From NCBI RefSeq assembly GCF_022213065.1, contig NZ_JAKLJA010000003.1:62001-126000 (forward strand): 64,000 nucleotides of DNA. The letters run 5' to 3'. Shown here piece by piece: positions 46,319 to 54,235 of this stretch. Source of the stretch: Paraburkholderia tagetis (GTDB lineage Bacteria > Pseudomonadota > Gammaproteobacteria > Burkholderiales > Burkholderiaceae). The translations under genes and the position numbers were made by a program. Numbering within the stretch: the stretch's first letter is position 1; each line of letters begins with the position of its first letter. The notes under the pieces are model-generated. The model made no database searches. It had not been told where the DNA came from and worked only from the letters and a program-made list of their open reading frames with translations.

Positions 46319-47692
46319 TTAGTGCGGGAGCGCCGAAGTGTCCTCGTGCGCGAGCACGAGCTCGCCGCGCAGCGAGTGCGGGTAGGCGTGGTTGATCTTC
46401 ACGTCGATCATCTGGCCGATCAGGCGTGCGTGCGAAGCGAGCGGCGCCGGGAAGTTCACGACGCGGTTGTTCTCGGTGCGGCCCGAAAGCTCGCTTGGGT
46501 CCTTGCGCGACGGGCCTTCCACCAGAATGCGCTCGACCCGGCCGACCATCGACTGGCTGATGCGCTGCACGTTCTCTTCGATCGTGGCTTGCAGATGCTG
46601 GAGGCGCTTGAGTTTGACTTCGCGCGGCGTGTCGTCGTGCAGATTCGCAGCGGGCGTGCCCGGACGCGGGCTGTAGATGAACGAGAAGCTCGTGTCGTAC
46701 TTCATCTCTTCGACGAGCGCCATGGTCTTCTCGAAGTCCTCTTCCGTCTCGCCGGGGAAGCCGACGATGATGTCCGTGGAGAGCGACAGGTCCGGGCGAA
46801 TCGCGCGCAGCTTGCGGATAACCGACTTGTATTCGAGCACGGTGTAGCCGCGCTTCATCGCCATGAGCACGCGGTCCGAGCCGTGCTGCACCGGCAGATG
46901 CAGATGGCTCACGAGCTTGGGCACCTTCGCGTAGGCGTCGATCAGGCGCTGCGTGAATTCCTTCGGATGCGAGGTGGTGTAGCGGATGCGCTCGATGCCG
47001 GGGATATCGGCGACGTATTCGATCAGCGTGGCGAAATCGGCGATATCGTGCGCGCCTTGCGTGAGCGCGCCTCGATATGCATTGACGTTCTGGCCGAGCA
47101 GCGTGACTTCGCGCACGCCCTGGTCGGCGAGGCCGGCGATTTCGGTGAGCACGTCATCGAGCGGGCGCGAGACCTCCTCGCCGCGCGTGTACGGCACGAC
47201 GCAGTAGCTGCAGTACTTCGAGCAGCCTTCCATGATCGAGACGAATGCGCTCGGGCCTTCCACGCGCGCGGGCGGCAGATGGTCGAACTTCTCGATTTCG
47301 GGGAAGGTGATGTCGACCTGCGCGCGGCCGGAGGCGCGGCGCGCATCGATCATCTGCGGCAGACGGTGCAGCGTTTGCGGGCCGAACACGAGGTCCACAT
47401 AGGGCGCGCGCTGCACGATGGCCGCGCCTTCCTGGCTCGCCACGCAGCCGCCCACGCCGATCAGCAGGTTCGGATTCGCTTCCTTCAACTCGCGCACGCG
47501 GCCGAGGTCGGAGAACACTTTCTCCTGAGCCTTTTCGCGCACCGAGCAGGTGTTGAAGAGAATCACGTCCGCGTCTTCGGGCGTATCGGTTTTCACGAGG
47601 CCTTCGGCGGCGCCGAGTACGTCGACCATCTTGTCGGAGTCGTACTCATTCATCTGGCAGCCAAAGGTCTTTACATAAACTTTCTTGGTCAT
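46319..47692 (-). CDS. miaB: tRNA-2-methylthio-N6-dimethylallyladenosine synthase MiaB
   Basis: 457 residues from the ATG at 47692 ([20 protein letters not shown]). N-terminal methylthiotransferase domain with cluster-binding Cys ([25 protein letters not shown]), radical-SAM domain with [15 protein letters not shown], and a C-terminal TRAM domain. It methylthiolates A37 of tRNAs that read codons starting with U. First gene of the miaB-phoH-ybeY group; it is divergent from the XRE-cupin regulator. Confidence 0.97.
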   Translation of the reverse strand: MTKKVYVKTFGCQMNEYDSDKMVDVLGAAEGLVKTDTPEDADVILFNTCSVREKAQEKVFSDLGRVRELKEANPNLLIGVGGCVASQEGAAIVQRAPYVDLVFGPQTLHRLPQMIDARRASGRAQVDITFPEIEKFDHLPPARVEGPSAFVSIMEGCSKYCSYCVVPYTRGEEVSRPLDDVLTEIAGLADQGVREVTLLGQNVNAYRGALTQGAHDIADFATLIEYVADIPGIERIRYTTSHPKEFTQRLIDAYAKVPKLVSHLHLPVQHGSDRVLMAMKRGYTVLEYKSVIRKLRAIRPDLSLSTDIIVGFPGETEEDFEKTMALVEEMKYDTSFSFIYSPRPGTPAANLHDDTPREVKLKRLQHLQATIEENVQRISQSMVGRVERILVEGPSRKDPSELSGRTENNRVVNFPAPLASHARLIGQMIDVKINHAYPHSLRGELVLAHEDTSALPH

Positions 47693-48153
47693 CGGGGTCG
47701 CCGTTCGCAGTGGTTTACCTGGGGGCGTCGTCCGGTTGATGCACGGGTGCACTTCGGGACTACGGTGATAAAGAGGGCTGAAACAGGTGGCCGGGCCGCA
47801 CGGGCCGTGGCGCACCACAGTCGGGACGATTCGCGTGCTTTTGCGTGGTGCTTTTATGGGTTTTTGCCGCCAGTTTTGCGGCGCAAATCGTTGTTCAGCG
47901 CAATCCAGCATTATAGCCTTATGCGCCGACGCGATTGGGGCGGCGCGCTTGCCTGGGTGGGGGCGCGGATGGGCGAGCGCAGGGCGCGGCTGCTGCGCAA
48001 ATGTCGCCGTGGGGTAAAAGCATTCCCGAGGCCGCGCTCTGCAATGCTGATATCAGTGTGAAGATAACTTCGTTGGGCGCGGCCGGACGCGATGCTAGTC
48101 TTGCCTCCATTCAAGCTCTTGCGCCGTTTGGCGGCGCGCCTGGGAGGCATGCC
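47693..48153. promoter_or_regulatory. Divergent region between miaB and the XRE-cupin regulator
   Basis: 461 bp without a supported gene. The regulator frame stays open to 47935 but the sequence there is not protein-like; GGGAGG at 48142-48147 fixes the start at 48154. No strong hairpin or consensus promoter was recognised. Confidence 0.35.
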
Positions 48154-48996
48154 ATGCATTCAACGCTCGCGTTCGTGAGGGACGCACAGGCCGATCGTCC
48201 TGTCACGCATCGGAGTGCGAATCATCTCGCTGGCGATGATCAAATCGCCAGCGCTTACGCCGCCCGACTAACCGATAATCGGGACACGCAGGCTTTGGCC
48301 ACGCATTCAACCGCATCCACGCAATCGGGCACCGTTGCGCGCGCCGATGCTTCTTTCGATGCGCTCGAGCATCTCGTCGGCGTGAACCTCGCGCGGCTGC
48401 GCGCCGAGCGTCAGCTTTCGCTCGATGCGCTCGCCCGTGCCTCGGGCGTCTCGCGAGCGATGCTCGCGCAGGTGGAATCCGCGCGCAGCGTGCCGTCGAT
48501 CAAGGTCCTCTGCAAGGTGGCGGCGGCGCTCAAGGTGTCGGTGTCGGCGTTCTTGCGGCGGCATGCGGTGATCGGGTTCGAGCATCTGCCCGCCGATCGC
48601 GCGTCGCGCCGCGTGAGCGCCGATGGCCGCTACTCGGCGCGCGCGCTTTATCCCGAGGACGGCCCCGCCGTCGCCGAATTCCACGAGCTGCGCATCGCGC
48701 CGCTGCATACCGAGCCGGGCACACGCCGCGCGCCGGGGACAACGGTGAACCTCGTGGTGAGTGACGGCACGCTCGAGGTGAGCGTGCACGACCGGCGCCA
48801 GTTGCTCGCGACGGGCGATGCGATCGTCTTCGACGCGGACCAGCCGCACAGCCTGCGCAATCCCGGCGACACGGAGACGCGCGTCTTTCGCATGACGCTC
48901 AACGCCGAATCGCCGCCGCGCTGGAGCGCGCCGCTGCCGGGCGACACTCGGGATGCCGGGGCGGTTGGGCCGGCGCAGCCTGGTCTGCCTGCATAA
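48154..48996 (+). CDS. XRE-family regulator with C-terminal cupin domain
   Basis: 280 residues from ATG 48154 (GGGAGG seven bases upstream). After a 68-residue N-terminal segment of low conservation there is a helix-turn-helix (about 73-125; VNLARLRAERQLSLDALARASGVSRAMLAQVE) and a cupin sensor domain (about 150-262; TTVNLVVSDGTLEVSVHD, GDAIVFDADQPHSLRNPG). Such regulators usually repress or activate amino-acid, polyamine or sugar genes on binding a small ligand. The target is unknown. The N-terminal coding part contains two palindromes, and the TAA stop is the first unit of a 13-bp tandem repeat. Confidence 0.88.
   Translation: MHSTLAFVRDAQADRPVTHRSANHLAGDDQIASAYAARLTDNRDTQALATHSTASTQSGTVARADASFDALEHLVGVNLARLRAERQLSLDALARASGVSRAMLAQVESARSVPSIKVLCKVAAALKVSVSAFLRRHAVIGFEHLPADRASRRVSADGRYSARALYPEDGPAVAEFHELRIAPLHTEPGTRRAPGTTVNLVVSDGTLEVSVHDRRQLLATGDAIVFDADQPHSLRNPGDTETRVFRMTLNAESPPRWSAPLPGDTRDAGAVGPAQPGLPA
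48228..48253. repeat. 26-bp perfect inverted repeat within the regulator gene
   Basis: CGCTGGCGAT and ATCGCCAGCG, ten-base perfect arms with a six-base spacer, in the poorly conserved N-terminal coding part. A second palindrome, CCGAT-A-ATCGG, follows at 48272-48282. Either could be an autoregulatory operator. Confidence 0.6.
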
Positions 48997-49058
48997 GGGC
49001 GGTATCTAAGGGCGGTATCTAAGGGCGGTATCTAAGGGCGGGATCTAAGGGCGGGATC
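48994..49058. repeat. 13-bp tandem repeat, five units, starting at a stop codon
   Basis: Three copies of TAAGGGCGGTATC followed by two of TAAGGGCGGGATC, with no interruptions. The first TAA is the stop codon of the regulator gene. A candidate variable-number repeat. Confidence 0.95.
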
Positions 49059-49243
49059 GCGCACTGCGGCATGCGCCATGTTTTACGCCGCTGATCTGTC
49101 ATGCACGTCCGTCGACGGTGCGCTCCGGTATCCTGCCCTGCACCAGACGCGGCGCGCGACGCTTGTCTACCGTTTTTTTCCGCGCTGCACGATGGCGCGC
49201 CCTGTTGTATTCTTTGCCCGCCGGTTCAACCGGTAATCAGTGC

Positions 49244-49405
49244 GTCTTCAGGGCGGGGTGAAATTCCCCACCGGCGGTATGCCGGCCGCGCCGCAAGGCA
49301 ACGCCGACGAGCCCGCGAGCGCCTGCGCGAAGTCTTTCTCGCAGGGTCAGCAGATCTGGTGCGATGCCAGAGCCGACGGTCATAGTCCGGATGGAAGAAG
49401 ATGTG
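49244..49405 (+). ncRNA. FMN riboswitch (RFN element) upstream of ribB
   Basis: The conserved RFN blocks are all present in order: TCTTCAGGGCGGGGTGAAAT, TTCCCCACCGGCGGTAT, a variable stem, GAGCCCGCGAGCGC, GTCAGCAGATCTGGTG, CCAGAGCCGACGGTCA and TAGTCCGGATGGAAGAAGA. FMN binding is known to lower expression of downstream riboflavin genes. The ribB start codon is about 170 bp beyond the aptamer; the expression platform lies in that gap (a GC-rich hairpin region around 49430-49475), but I could not decide between translational and transcriptional control. Confidence 0.95.
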
Positions 49406-49578
49406 CAGATGGTCATGTTTGCCCAACCGCCGCGGCTTTTCGGCCCGCGCCGGCCTGCGTGCGACGTCCCGGCGTCGTGCTCCGGCCTCGCACGCCCGAT
49501 GTCGCGCGCCGGGGATTCCTGTCTGTTTGCAATGCCCTGAAACGTTTTTCGCCCCAACTCTTGCGAGGAGCGTTTCAC

Positions 49579-50298
49579 ATGTCCTTTACCCGCAATGCCG
49601 TATCTGTCGAGCCGCCGCTCGACGCCATCGACGATCTCCCCCTGCTCGACACCGAACCGGTGCCGCCCCGCATTGCCGCTGCGCTGCAAGCCATGCGCGA
49701 AGGCCGTCCCGTCGTGCTTCAGGACGACCACGACCGCGAGGACGAAGCCGATCTGGTGCTGGCCGCCGAGCGCCTCACGCCCGCGACGATGGCGCTGTTC
49801 ATCCGCGAATGCAGCGGCATCGTGTGCCTGTGCCTCTCCGACGAGAAGGTGCGCGCGCTCGAGCTGCCGCCCATGGTCGCGCACAACGAGAGCCGCAACC
49901 GCACCGCGTTCACGGTGTCGATCGAGGCGCGCGAGGGCGTGAGCACGGGCGTGTCCGCCGCCGACCGCGTGACGACGATCCGCGCCGCCATTGCCCCGAA
50001 CGCACAGCCCGCCGACATCGTGCGCCCCGGCCACGTGTTTCCGCTGCGCGCGCAACCGGGCGGCGTGCTGGCGCGCCGCGGCCATACCGAAGGCACCGTC
50101 GATCTGGCCGCGCTCGCGGGCCTCGCGCCCGCCGGCGTGCTGTGCGAACTGATGAACCCGGACGGCACGATGGCGCGCGGCCAGCAGGTCGACGATTTCG
50201 CGAAGCGGCACGACCTGCCGATGCTGACGATCGCCGAGCTGGTGGCGTTTCGCGAGTCGCTCGCGCAGGCGCGCGAGCGCTGCGCCGAGCCTGCGTAA
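49579..50298 (+). CDS. ribB: 3,4-dihydroxy-2-butanone-4-phosphate synthase RibB
   Basis: 239 residues from ATG 49579, with GAGGAG eight or nine bases upstream. Single-domain RibB without the GTP cyclohydrolase II half found in RibBA. Motifs: [16 protein letters not shown] (metal and substrate acids), [31 protein letters not shown] and [13 protein letters not shown]. It converts ribulose-5-phosphate to the four-carbon riboflavin precursor. Controlled by the FMN riboswitch upstream. Confidence 0.96.
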   Translation: MSFTRNAVSVEPPLDAIDDLPLLDTEPVPPRIAAALQAMREGRPVVLQDDHDREDEADLVLAAERLTPATMALFIRECSGIVCLCLSDEKVRALELPPMVAHNESRNRTAFTVSIEAREGVSTGVSAADRVTTIRAAIAPNAQPADIVRPGHVFPLRAQPGGVLARRGHTEGTVDLAALAGLAPAGVLCELMNPDGTMARGQQVDDFAKRHDLPMLTIAELVAFRESLAQARERCAEPA

Positions 50299-50368
50299 GG
50301 CACTCGGAGCCGGGCCGGAACGCGCCTGGGTGCGCTTGGCCGGAAGACGTTGATATTTCAGTCGCTAG

Positions 50369-50404
50369 AACGGCGCGTGGCCTCGCGGCTCACGCGCCGT
50401 TTGT
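50369..50404 (+). terminator. Terminator hairpin after ribB
   Basis: AACGGCGCGTG and CACGCGCCGTT pair perfectly (11 bases), extended by GCC/GGC with one bulge around a TCGC loop, then TTTGTCGTTTC. It lies 70 bp after the ribB stop. Confidence 0.75.
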
Positions 50405-50446
50405 CGTTTCGCGAGCGCGGAATGGGCAGCGGCGAGGCGGGCGGCG

Positions 50447-51133
50447 TTAAGACTGTTGATCGCCGAATTCGCCGCGCACGCCGGCCTCGACGAGCGCAGG
50501 CAGTTCATCCATGTGCTTCATGATGCGCGTGATGCCCATCTCGCGCAGCACGTCGGCATAGCCTGACGGGATATGGCTCGCGCCAACGAACGCGATCGTC
50601 TTCATGCCGGCCGCGCGCGCGGCGTTCAGGCCCGAGAGGCTGTCCTCGACGACGAGGCAGCGCGCCGGCGCCACACAGAGCACCGAGGCTGCGTGCAGAT
50701 AGATATCCGGATAAGGCTTGGGTCGCGCGACCTGCTCGGCGCTGAAGATGCGCTCGCCGAAGATCGCATCGAGCCCGGCGCGCCGCACCGAGGCGTGTAC
50801 CCGTGTGAGCCGGCTATTCGACACCACAGCAGCCGGCAGCGTGACCTGGCGCAGCGCGTCGCGCACGCCGTTGATCGGGCTCACCGATTCGGCGATGGCG
50901 ACTTCGCAGTTGTGATCGATTGTTTCGAGAAAATGGTCGGGCAGGGTGAGATTGAAGCGCGCCGCGACATCGTCGAGAAAGCGCGAAGTCTGCTGGCCGA
51001 ACGCGGTGGCCACGGCGGCGCGGAAGTCGACGCCGGGAAAAGTGCGGCTGAGCGTATCGAAGAGGACGTGGTCGGCAATGACTTCGCTGTCGACGAGTAC
51101 GCCGTCGCAGTCGCAGATGAGATGGTCGATCAT
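50447..51133 (-). CDS. HAD-superfamily phosphatase, phosphoglycolate/beta-phosphoglucomutase type
   Basis: 228 residues from the ATG at 51133 (MIDHLICDCDGVLVDSE). HAD motifs: nucleophile D8-C-D10, second motif VVSNSRLTRVH, Lys in ARPKPYPDIYLHAA and the acidic LVVEDSLSGLNAA. The helical cap between motifs I and II marks subfamily IA, which acts on small sugar phosphates. The substrate is not recognisable. Convergent with ribB. Confidence 0.85.
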   Translation of the reverse strand: MIDHLICDCDGVLVDSEVIADHVLFDTLSRTFPGVDFRAAVATAFGQQTSRFLDDVAARFNLTLPDHFLETIDHNCEVAIAESVSPINGVRDALRQVTLPAAVVSNSRLTRVHASVRRAGLDAIFGERIFSAEQVARPKPYPDIYLHAASVLCVAPARCLVVEDSLSGLNAARAAGMKTIAFVGASHIPSGYADVLREMGITRIMKHMDELPALVEAGVRGEFGDQQS

Positions 51134-51448
51134 GCGCAAGACGAAAGTGCGGAAGGCGGGACGGCCGGGCCATGCGGAGCCTGCGTGGCCGGGCAAGGCG
51201 GGAAGGTTGAAAACATCATGATACGTGCTTTTGCGGCCGTGGCGACCTTCTCTTGCGGCGCGCTGCCGGTGAACGTGCGTATGCGGATTTGTGTGGCAGG
51301 GGCGGCCCATTGCGCCTTGGCAGTACGGCCAGGGTGTGGCGCGCGTCGCGCGATGCGACAATAGCCGGTGTGATCGAAACATGATCGAAACATGATCGAA
51401 ACCAGCAGAAACCAGCAGCACCAAAGGAATGAGAACAGGGGGAACGCT
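51134..51448. other. Gap of 315 bp with an 11-bp triple repeat
   Basis: No gene is supported. TGATCGAAACA occurs three times in tandem at 51371-51403, followed by two AACCAGCAG words, just before the ribosome site of the next gene. Confidence 0.6.
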
Positions 51449-51832
51449 ATGCGTGGACTTGCGATGATCGGCGCAGCGGTGCTGGCCATCGGGTGTGCCG
51501 GATGCGCCGGCACGCCGGGGCTCTTGGGGGGCTGGCGCGCGCCGCCGTTCGCCGAGTTGCAGCAGATGTGCGGCGGTCAGCCAGTCGATTACGGCGTGGA
51601 CACGCCGGCCGTCTATTCGGCTGTCTACGACGCCTGGGTGGCGAGCCGTCACGGCAAGCTGCCGCAGACGCAGTTCTGCCACTTCCAGGCCGGTCTCGCG
51701 CAGCAATATGCCGCGCATGGCACGGGCGCAAACGCGCAGGCGCGCAACGACTGGGTGGCGTATCTCAACGAGCAGCGCGCCCAGGCGCTCTCCTGGCGCG
51801 CATCGGCCGACTCGACTTTGCGCGGGGGCTGA
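51449..51832 (+). CDS. Small putative lipoprotein of unknown function
   Basis: 127 residues from ATG 51449 with GGGGGAA six or seven bases upstream. An N-terminal hydrophobic segment ends in AIGCAGC (Cys16 or Cys19 could be lipidated). The mature part (YSAVYDAWVASRHGKLPQTQFCHFQAGLAQQYAAH, residues not contiguous with any known domain) is helical with two further cysteines. I recognise no family. GC-rich codon use like the core genome supports it as a real gene. Confidence 0.6.
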   Translation: MRGLAMIGAAVLAIGCAGCAGTPGLLGGWRAPPFAELQQMCGGQPVDYGVDTPAVYSAVYDAWVASRHGKLPQTQFCHFQAGLAQQYAAHGTGANAQARNDWVAYLNEQRAQALSWRASADSTLRGG

Positions 51833-51927
51833 GCGCGGCGGCCGGCACCCTGAGCGCTCGCGCGCCGGACAGGCGCCGGGTAGCCGCGGGATATAAGAAG
51901 CCCCGCACCTTCCACGTAGCCAGGCGC

Positions 51928-51975
51928 GAAAAAAATGGTCACGCGGGCATGAAGCGCGCGGGTCCGCGTGACCAT
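51928..51975 (-). terminator. Strong rho-independent terminator on the minus strand
   Basis: ATGGTCACGCGG and CCGCGTGACCAT form a perfect 12-bp stem with a 17-base loop; on the minus strand the hairpin is followed by a run of seven T. It lies about 160 bp past the stop of the small gene at 52137-52334. Confidence 0.85.
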
Positions 51976-52136
51976 GCACTGCAGGCGTACGTCTACAGCC
52001 GTGCGCCTGCATCGGGGAAGGTCTCGACGAACTGCACTGGCGGACGATTGCGGCGTCCGCGCAGGTCGAGAAAAATTAGCGAAACATCAGCGGTAGAGAG
52101 ATCGGGCCGGAGCACGAACGCCGCGTGCCCGCTCCG

Positions 52137-52334
52137 CTATGAACATCGTTTGATGGCGCGCAACGCGGAGTCGCCGACTTCTGTAAGTCGCCATTGCTGG
52201 AGGCCGGAAGCGAGGCGCTCCAGTTGGACGAGCTGTCGTTCGAGGAGGGCGTCGAGTTCTTCGCGTTCCATGTCGATCTGGTTGGGGGCGTCCTTCACTA
52301 GCAGCAGGGTGGCGAATTCATGCGGACTCAGCAT
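52137..52334 (-). CDS. Small conserved hypothetical protein
   Basis: 65 residues starting at MLSPHEFATLLLVKD; the ATG at 52334 has GGAGA five bases upstream, better than the ATG four codons earlier. The sequence is acidic and leucine-rich (EELDALLERQLVQLERLA) and looks like a helical, winged-helix-sized protein. I recall similar short proteins in Burkholderia but no function. Its own downstream terminator supports expression. Confidence 0.6.
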   Translation of the reverse strand: MLSPHEFATLLLVKDAPNQIDMEREELDALLERQLVQLERLASGLQQWRLTEVGDSALRAIKRCS

Positions 52335-53253
52335 CGTTCTCTCCATGTTGCCGCATCAGAGGTCATCTATCGTGGCCGACGGGGCGGCGCGATGACAGTC
52401 ATGCGGTGGGCGTGAGCGAAAGCCTGCAACGGCGCGACGTGGGTACCGGATGTGCGGTCCGTCTGCTGTCGTGCGTCACCGATCCAGCAGGTGGCGGCAA
52501 ACAACCCAAACGGCATCCAGCCCGGATCTGCGCCGGGGAACTGGAGTGTAGTCAACTGCCCTGCGTTGTACAAATCACACCCCGAAAATATTCTGTTTGA
52601 CATTCGGTGCCCGCAGCGGCGGTCGAGCCGCGCGCGCAGAACCTTGATTTCACTTGAGGTTCTTGCCGCAGTGCGGGAATGCGCGGCGATTCCATTCGAC
52701 ACCTTGGCCGTTGCATGCGGGACGCTCCTGACCGCGCCGACGCGCCCCCAATGCCGCTGCCACGCGTGCGTCGCGCACGCAATGGCCAAAGCATTTGCGC
52801 GCCGTCAAGTCGGCATCGTGGAGGCATTCCTCGGCACGAGGGCACGGCTGGCTTGGGCAGGCGCGCGATGTCGCCTGCGCATTGGTCGCGAGAGCGAGTC
52901 TTCCGATATGCCGCAGACTGCGCCAGGCCCACCGTATGCGGCTTTGCGGGCATCGGATGCAAGCCGGCGCGATGGTTTGTGCCCGGCGCGTGGCTGCCCG
53001 GTCCACCCGCCTTCACGCGCATGAGTGTCGGATGAGAGCATGACAATGCGCTCGCAGGCGCCTTACAAGTCGACTCTTCCCGGAACTGCTGCAAGCGGGA
53101 TTGGTCTGTGCTCTCAGACTGCAGCTTCGCGAAACAAGATCTAAGATGAAGTAATCACGGCTGGTGCCTTTCACTACGCGGCGGGAACGCAGGACCGGGT
53201 CGTCGAACCGGTGGCGGGCCGCGCGGAAAGCTGCCGCTTTGGAGCAAGACAGA
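52335..53253. other. 919-bp region without a convincing gene
   Basis: Open frames exist on both strands (for example 52452-53024 plus and 52367-52789 minus), but their products are Arg/Ala-rich or Cys-rich with no domain, and none has a good ribosome site. The base composition is more even than in the flanking genes. CTGTTTGACATT at 52592-52603 contains a -35-like TTGACA. The last 90 bases presumably carry the promoter of the ferritin-like gene. It may be degenerate former coding DNA. Confidence 0.4.
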
Positions 53254-54087
53254 ATGCGCAACGACATTGAGCCTCGCCACGTAATGCCCTGGCGTATCGA
53301 AGATATCGACCTCACGCGGATCGACCGTCAGAGTGCCCGCGCCAACGAAGACCTGCTGCTGCTGCTGTGTGCGTCGTCGTTTATTGAAAGCGGCTCGGAC
53401 CTGTACACGAGCAACCTCAGCGTATTCTTCAACGGCGACCCGGAAGTCTCCGACTGGCTCAACAACGAGTGGGAGCACGAGGAGCTTCAGCATGGCCGTG
53501 CGCTGAAGACCTATATCCAGCACGTGTGGCCCGAGTTCGACTGGGACACGGCGTTCCGCAACTTCTTCGATGAGTATTCGAAGACCTGTTCGTTCGAGGA
53601 GTTCGAGCGGACGCGCGCGCTCGAGATGGTCGCGCGCTGCGTGGTGGAGACGGGCACGGCCACGCTCTATCGAGCCATCGGCGAATGCTCGAACGAGCCG
53701 GTGCTCAAGGAGATCACCGATAACATCCGCAGCGACGAAGTGCGCCACTACAAGCACTTTTTCCGCTACTTCAAGAAGTACAACCAGGTCGAAGGCCACG
53801 GGCGCCTCGCCGTGCTCGGCGCGCTCATGCGTCGCGTGATGGAGATCAAGAACGAGGACTCGGAGATCGCGTTGCGTCATGTGTTCGCAATTCGCTATCC
53901 CGACCGCGTGAAGGATCACGCCTACAATCGCGAGCTGACGGCGCGCGTGAACAAGCTCGTGCGCCACAATCTTTCCGCCGACATGTGCGTGAAGATGCTG
54001 CTCAAGCCGCTCGACATTCCCGCGAAGATTCAGCCCGGCGTGCACTATCCGCTCGCGAAGATCACGCAGCACGTGTTCTTCCGCTGA
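53254..54087 (+). CDS. Ferritin-like di-iron protein (acyl-ACP desaturase-like superfamily)
   Basis: 277 residues from ATG 53254 with GGAG upstream. Two di-iron half-motifs are visible: EWEHEELQH (Glu74/Glu77, His80) and DEVRHYKHFF (Glu162, His165), with further Glu in the first and third helices (SSFIESGSDLY, VVETGTATLY). This matches the ferritin-like superfamily and recalls the EENRHG/DEKRHE motifs of soluble acyl-ACP desaturases. It may be an oxygen-activating enzyme or iron-related protein; the substrate is unknown. It appears to be a single-gene unit with its own terminator. Confidence 0.75.
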   Translation: MRNDIEPRHVMPWRIEDIDLTRIDRQSARANEDLLLLLCASSFIESGSDLYTSNLSVFFNGDPEVSDWLNNEWEHEELQHGRALKTYIQHVWPEFDWDTAFRNFFDEYSKTCSFEEFERTRALEMVARCVVETGTATLYRAIGECSNEPVLKEITDNIRSDEVRHYKHFFRYFKKYNQVEGHGRLAVLGALMRRVMEIKNEDSEIALRHVFAIRYPDRVKDHAYNRELTARVNKLVRHNLSADMCVKMLLKPLDIPAKIQPGVHYPLAKITQHVFFR

Positions 54088-54157
54088 AGCACCGCCTTGT
54101 GCACGCGCCGCCTTGCGCTTGCCAGGCAGGGCGGCGGCAGGAGGTCCGGCAGAAAAT

Positions 54158-54187
54158 GCAAAAGGCCCGCTAAAAAGCGGGCCTTTG
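54158..54187. terminator. Bidirectional terminator between the ferritin-like gene and rhlE
   Basis: AGGCCCGCT and AGCGGGCCT pair perfectly around an AAAA loop. A TTTG run follows on the plus strand and TTTTGCATTTT on the minus strand, so it can end both convergent transcripts. Confidence 0.85.
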
Positions 54188-54235
54188 TGCGTTCGGGCGA
54201 CGCGAGGCGTCGCTCGCGCGCTGCACTAATCTCGA

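Noticed and set aside
45197..48061. 954-codon plus-strand frame across phoH and miaB
   Set aside because: Antisense of two well-conserved genes, with Arg/Ala/His-rich product and no family.
48994..49058. CRISPR-like direct repeats
   Set aside because: The units are contiguous 13-mers with no spacers and no cas genes nearby; this is a simple tandem repeat.
52452..53024. 190-codon plus-strand frame and the overlapping minus-strand frame at 52367-52789
   Set aside because: Neither product has recognisable domains, a suitable ribosome site or coding-type codon bias; they are reported only as part of an unexplained gap.
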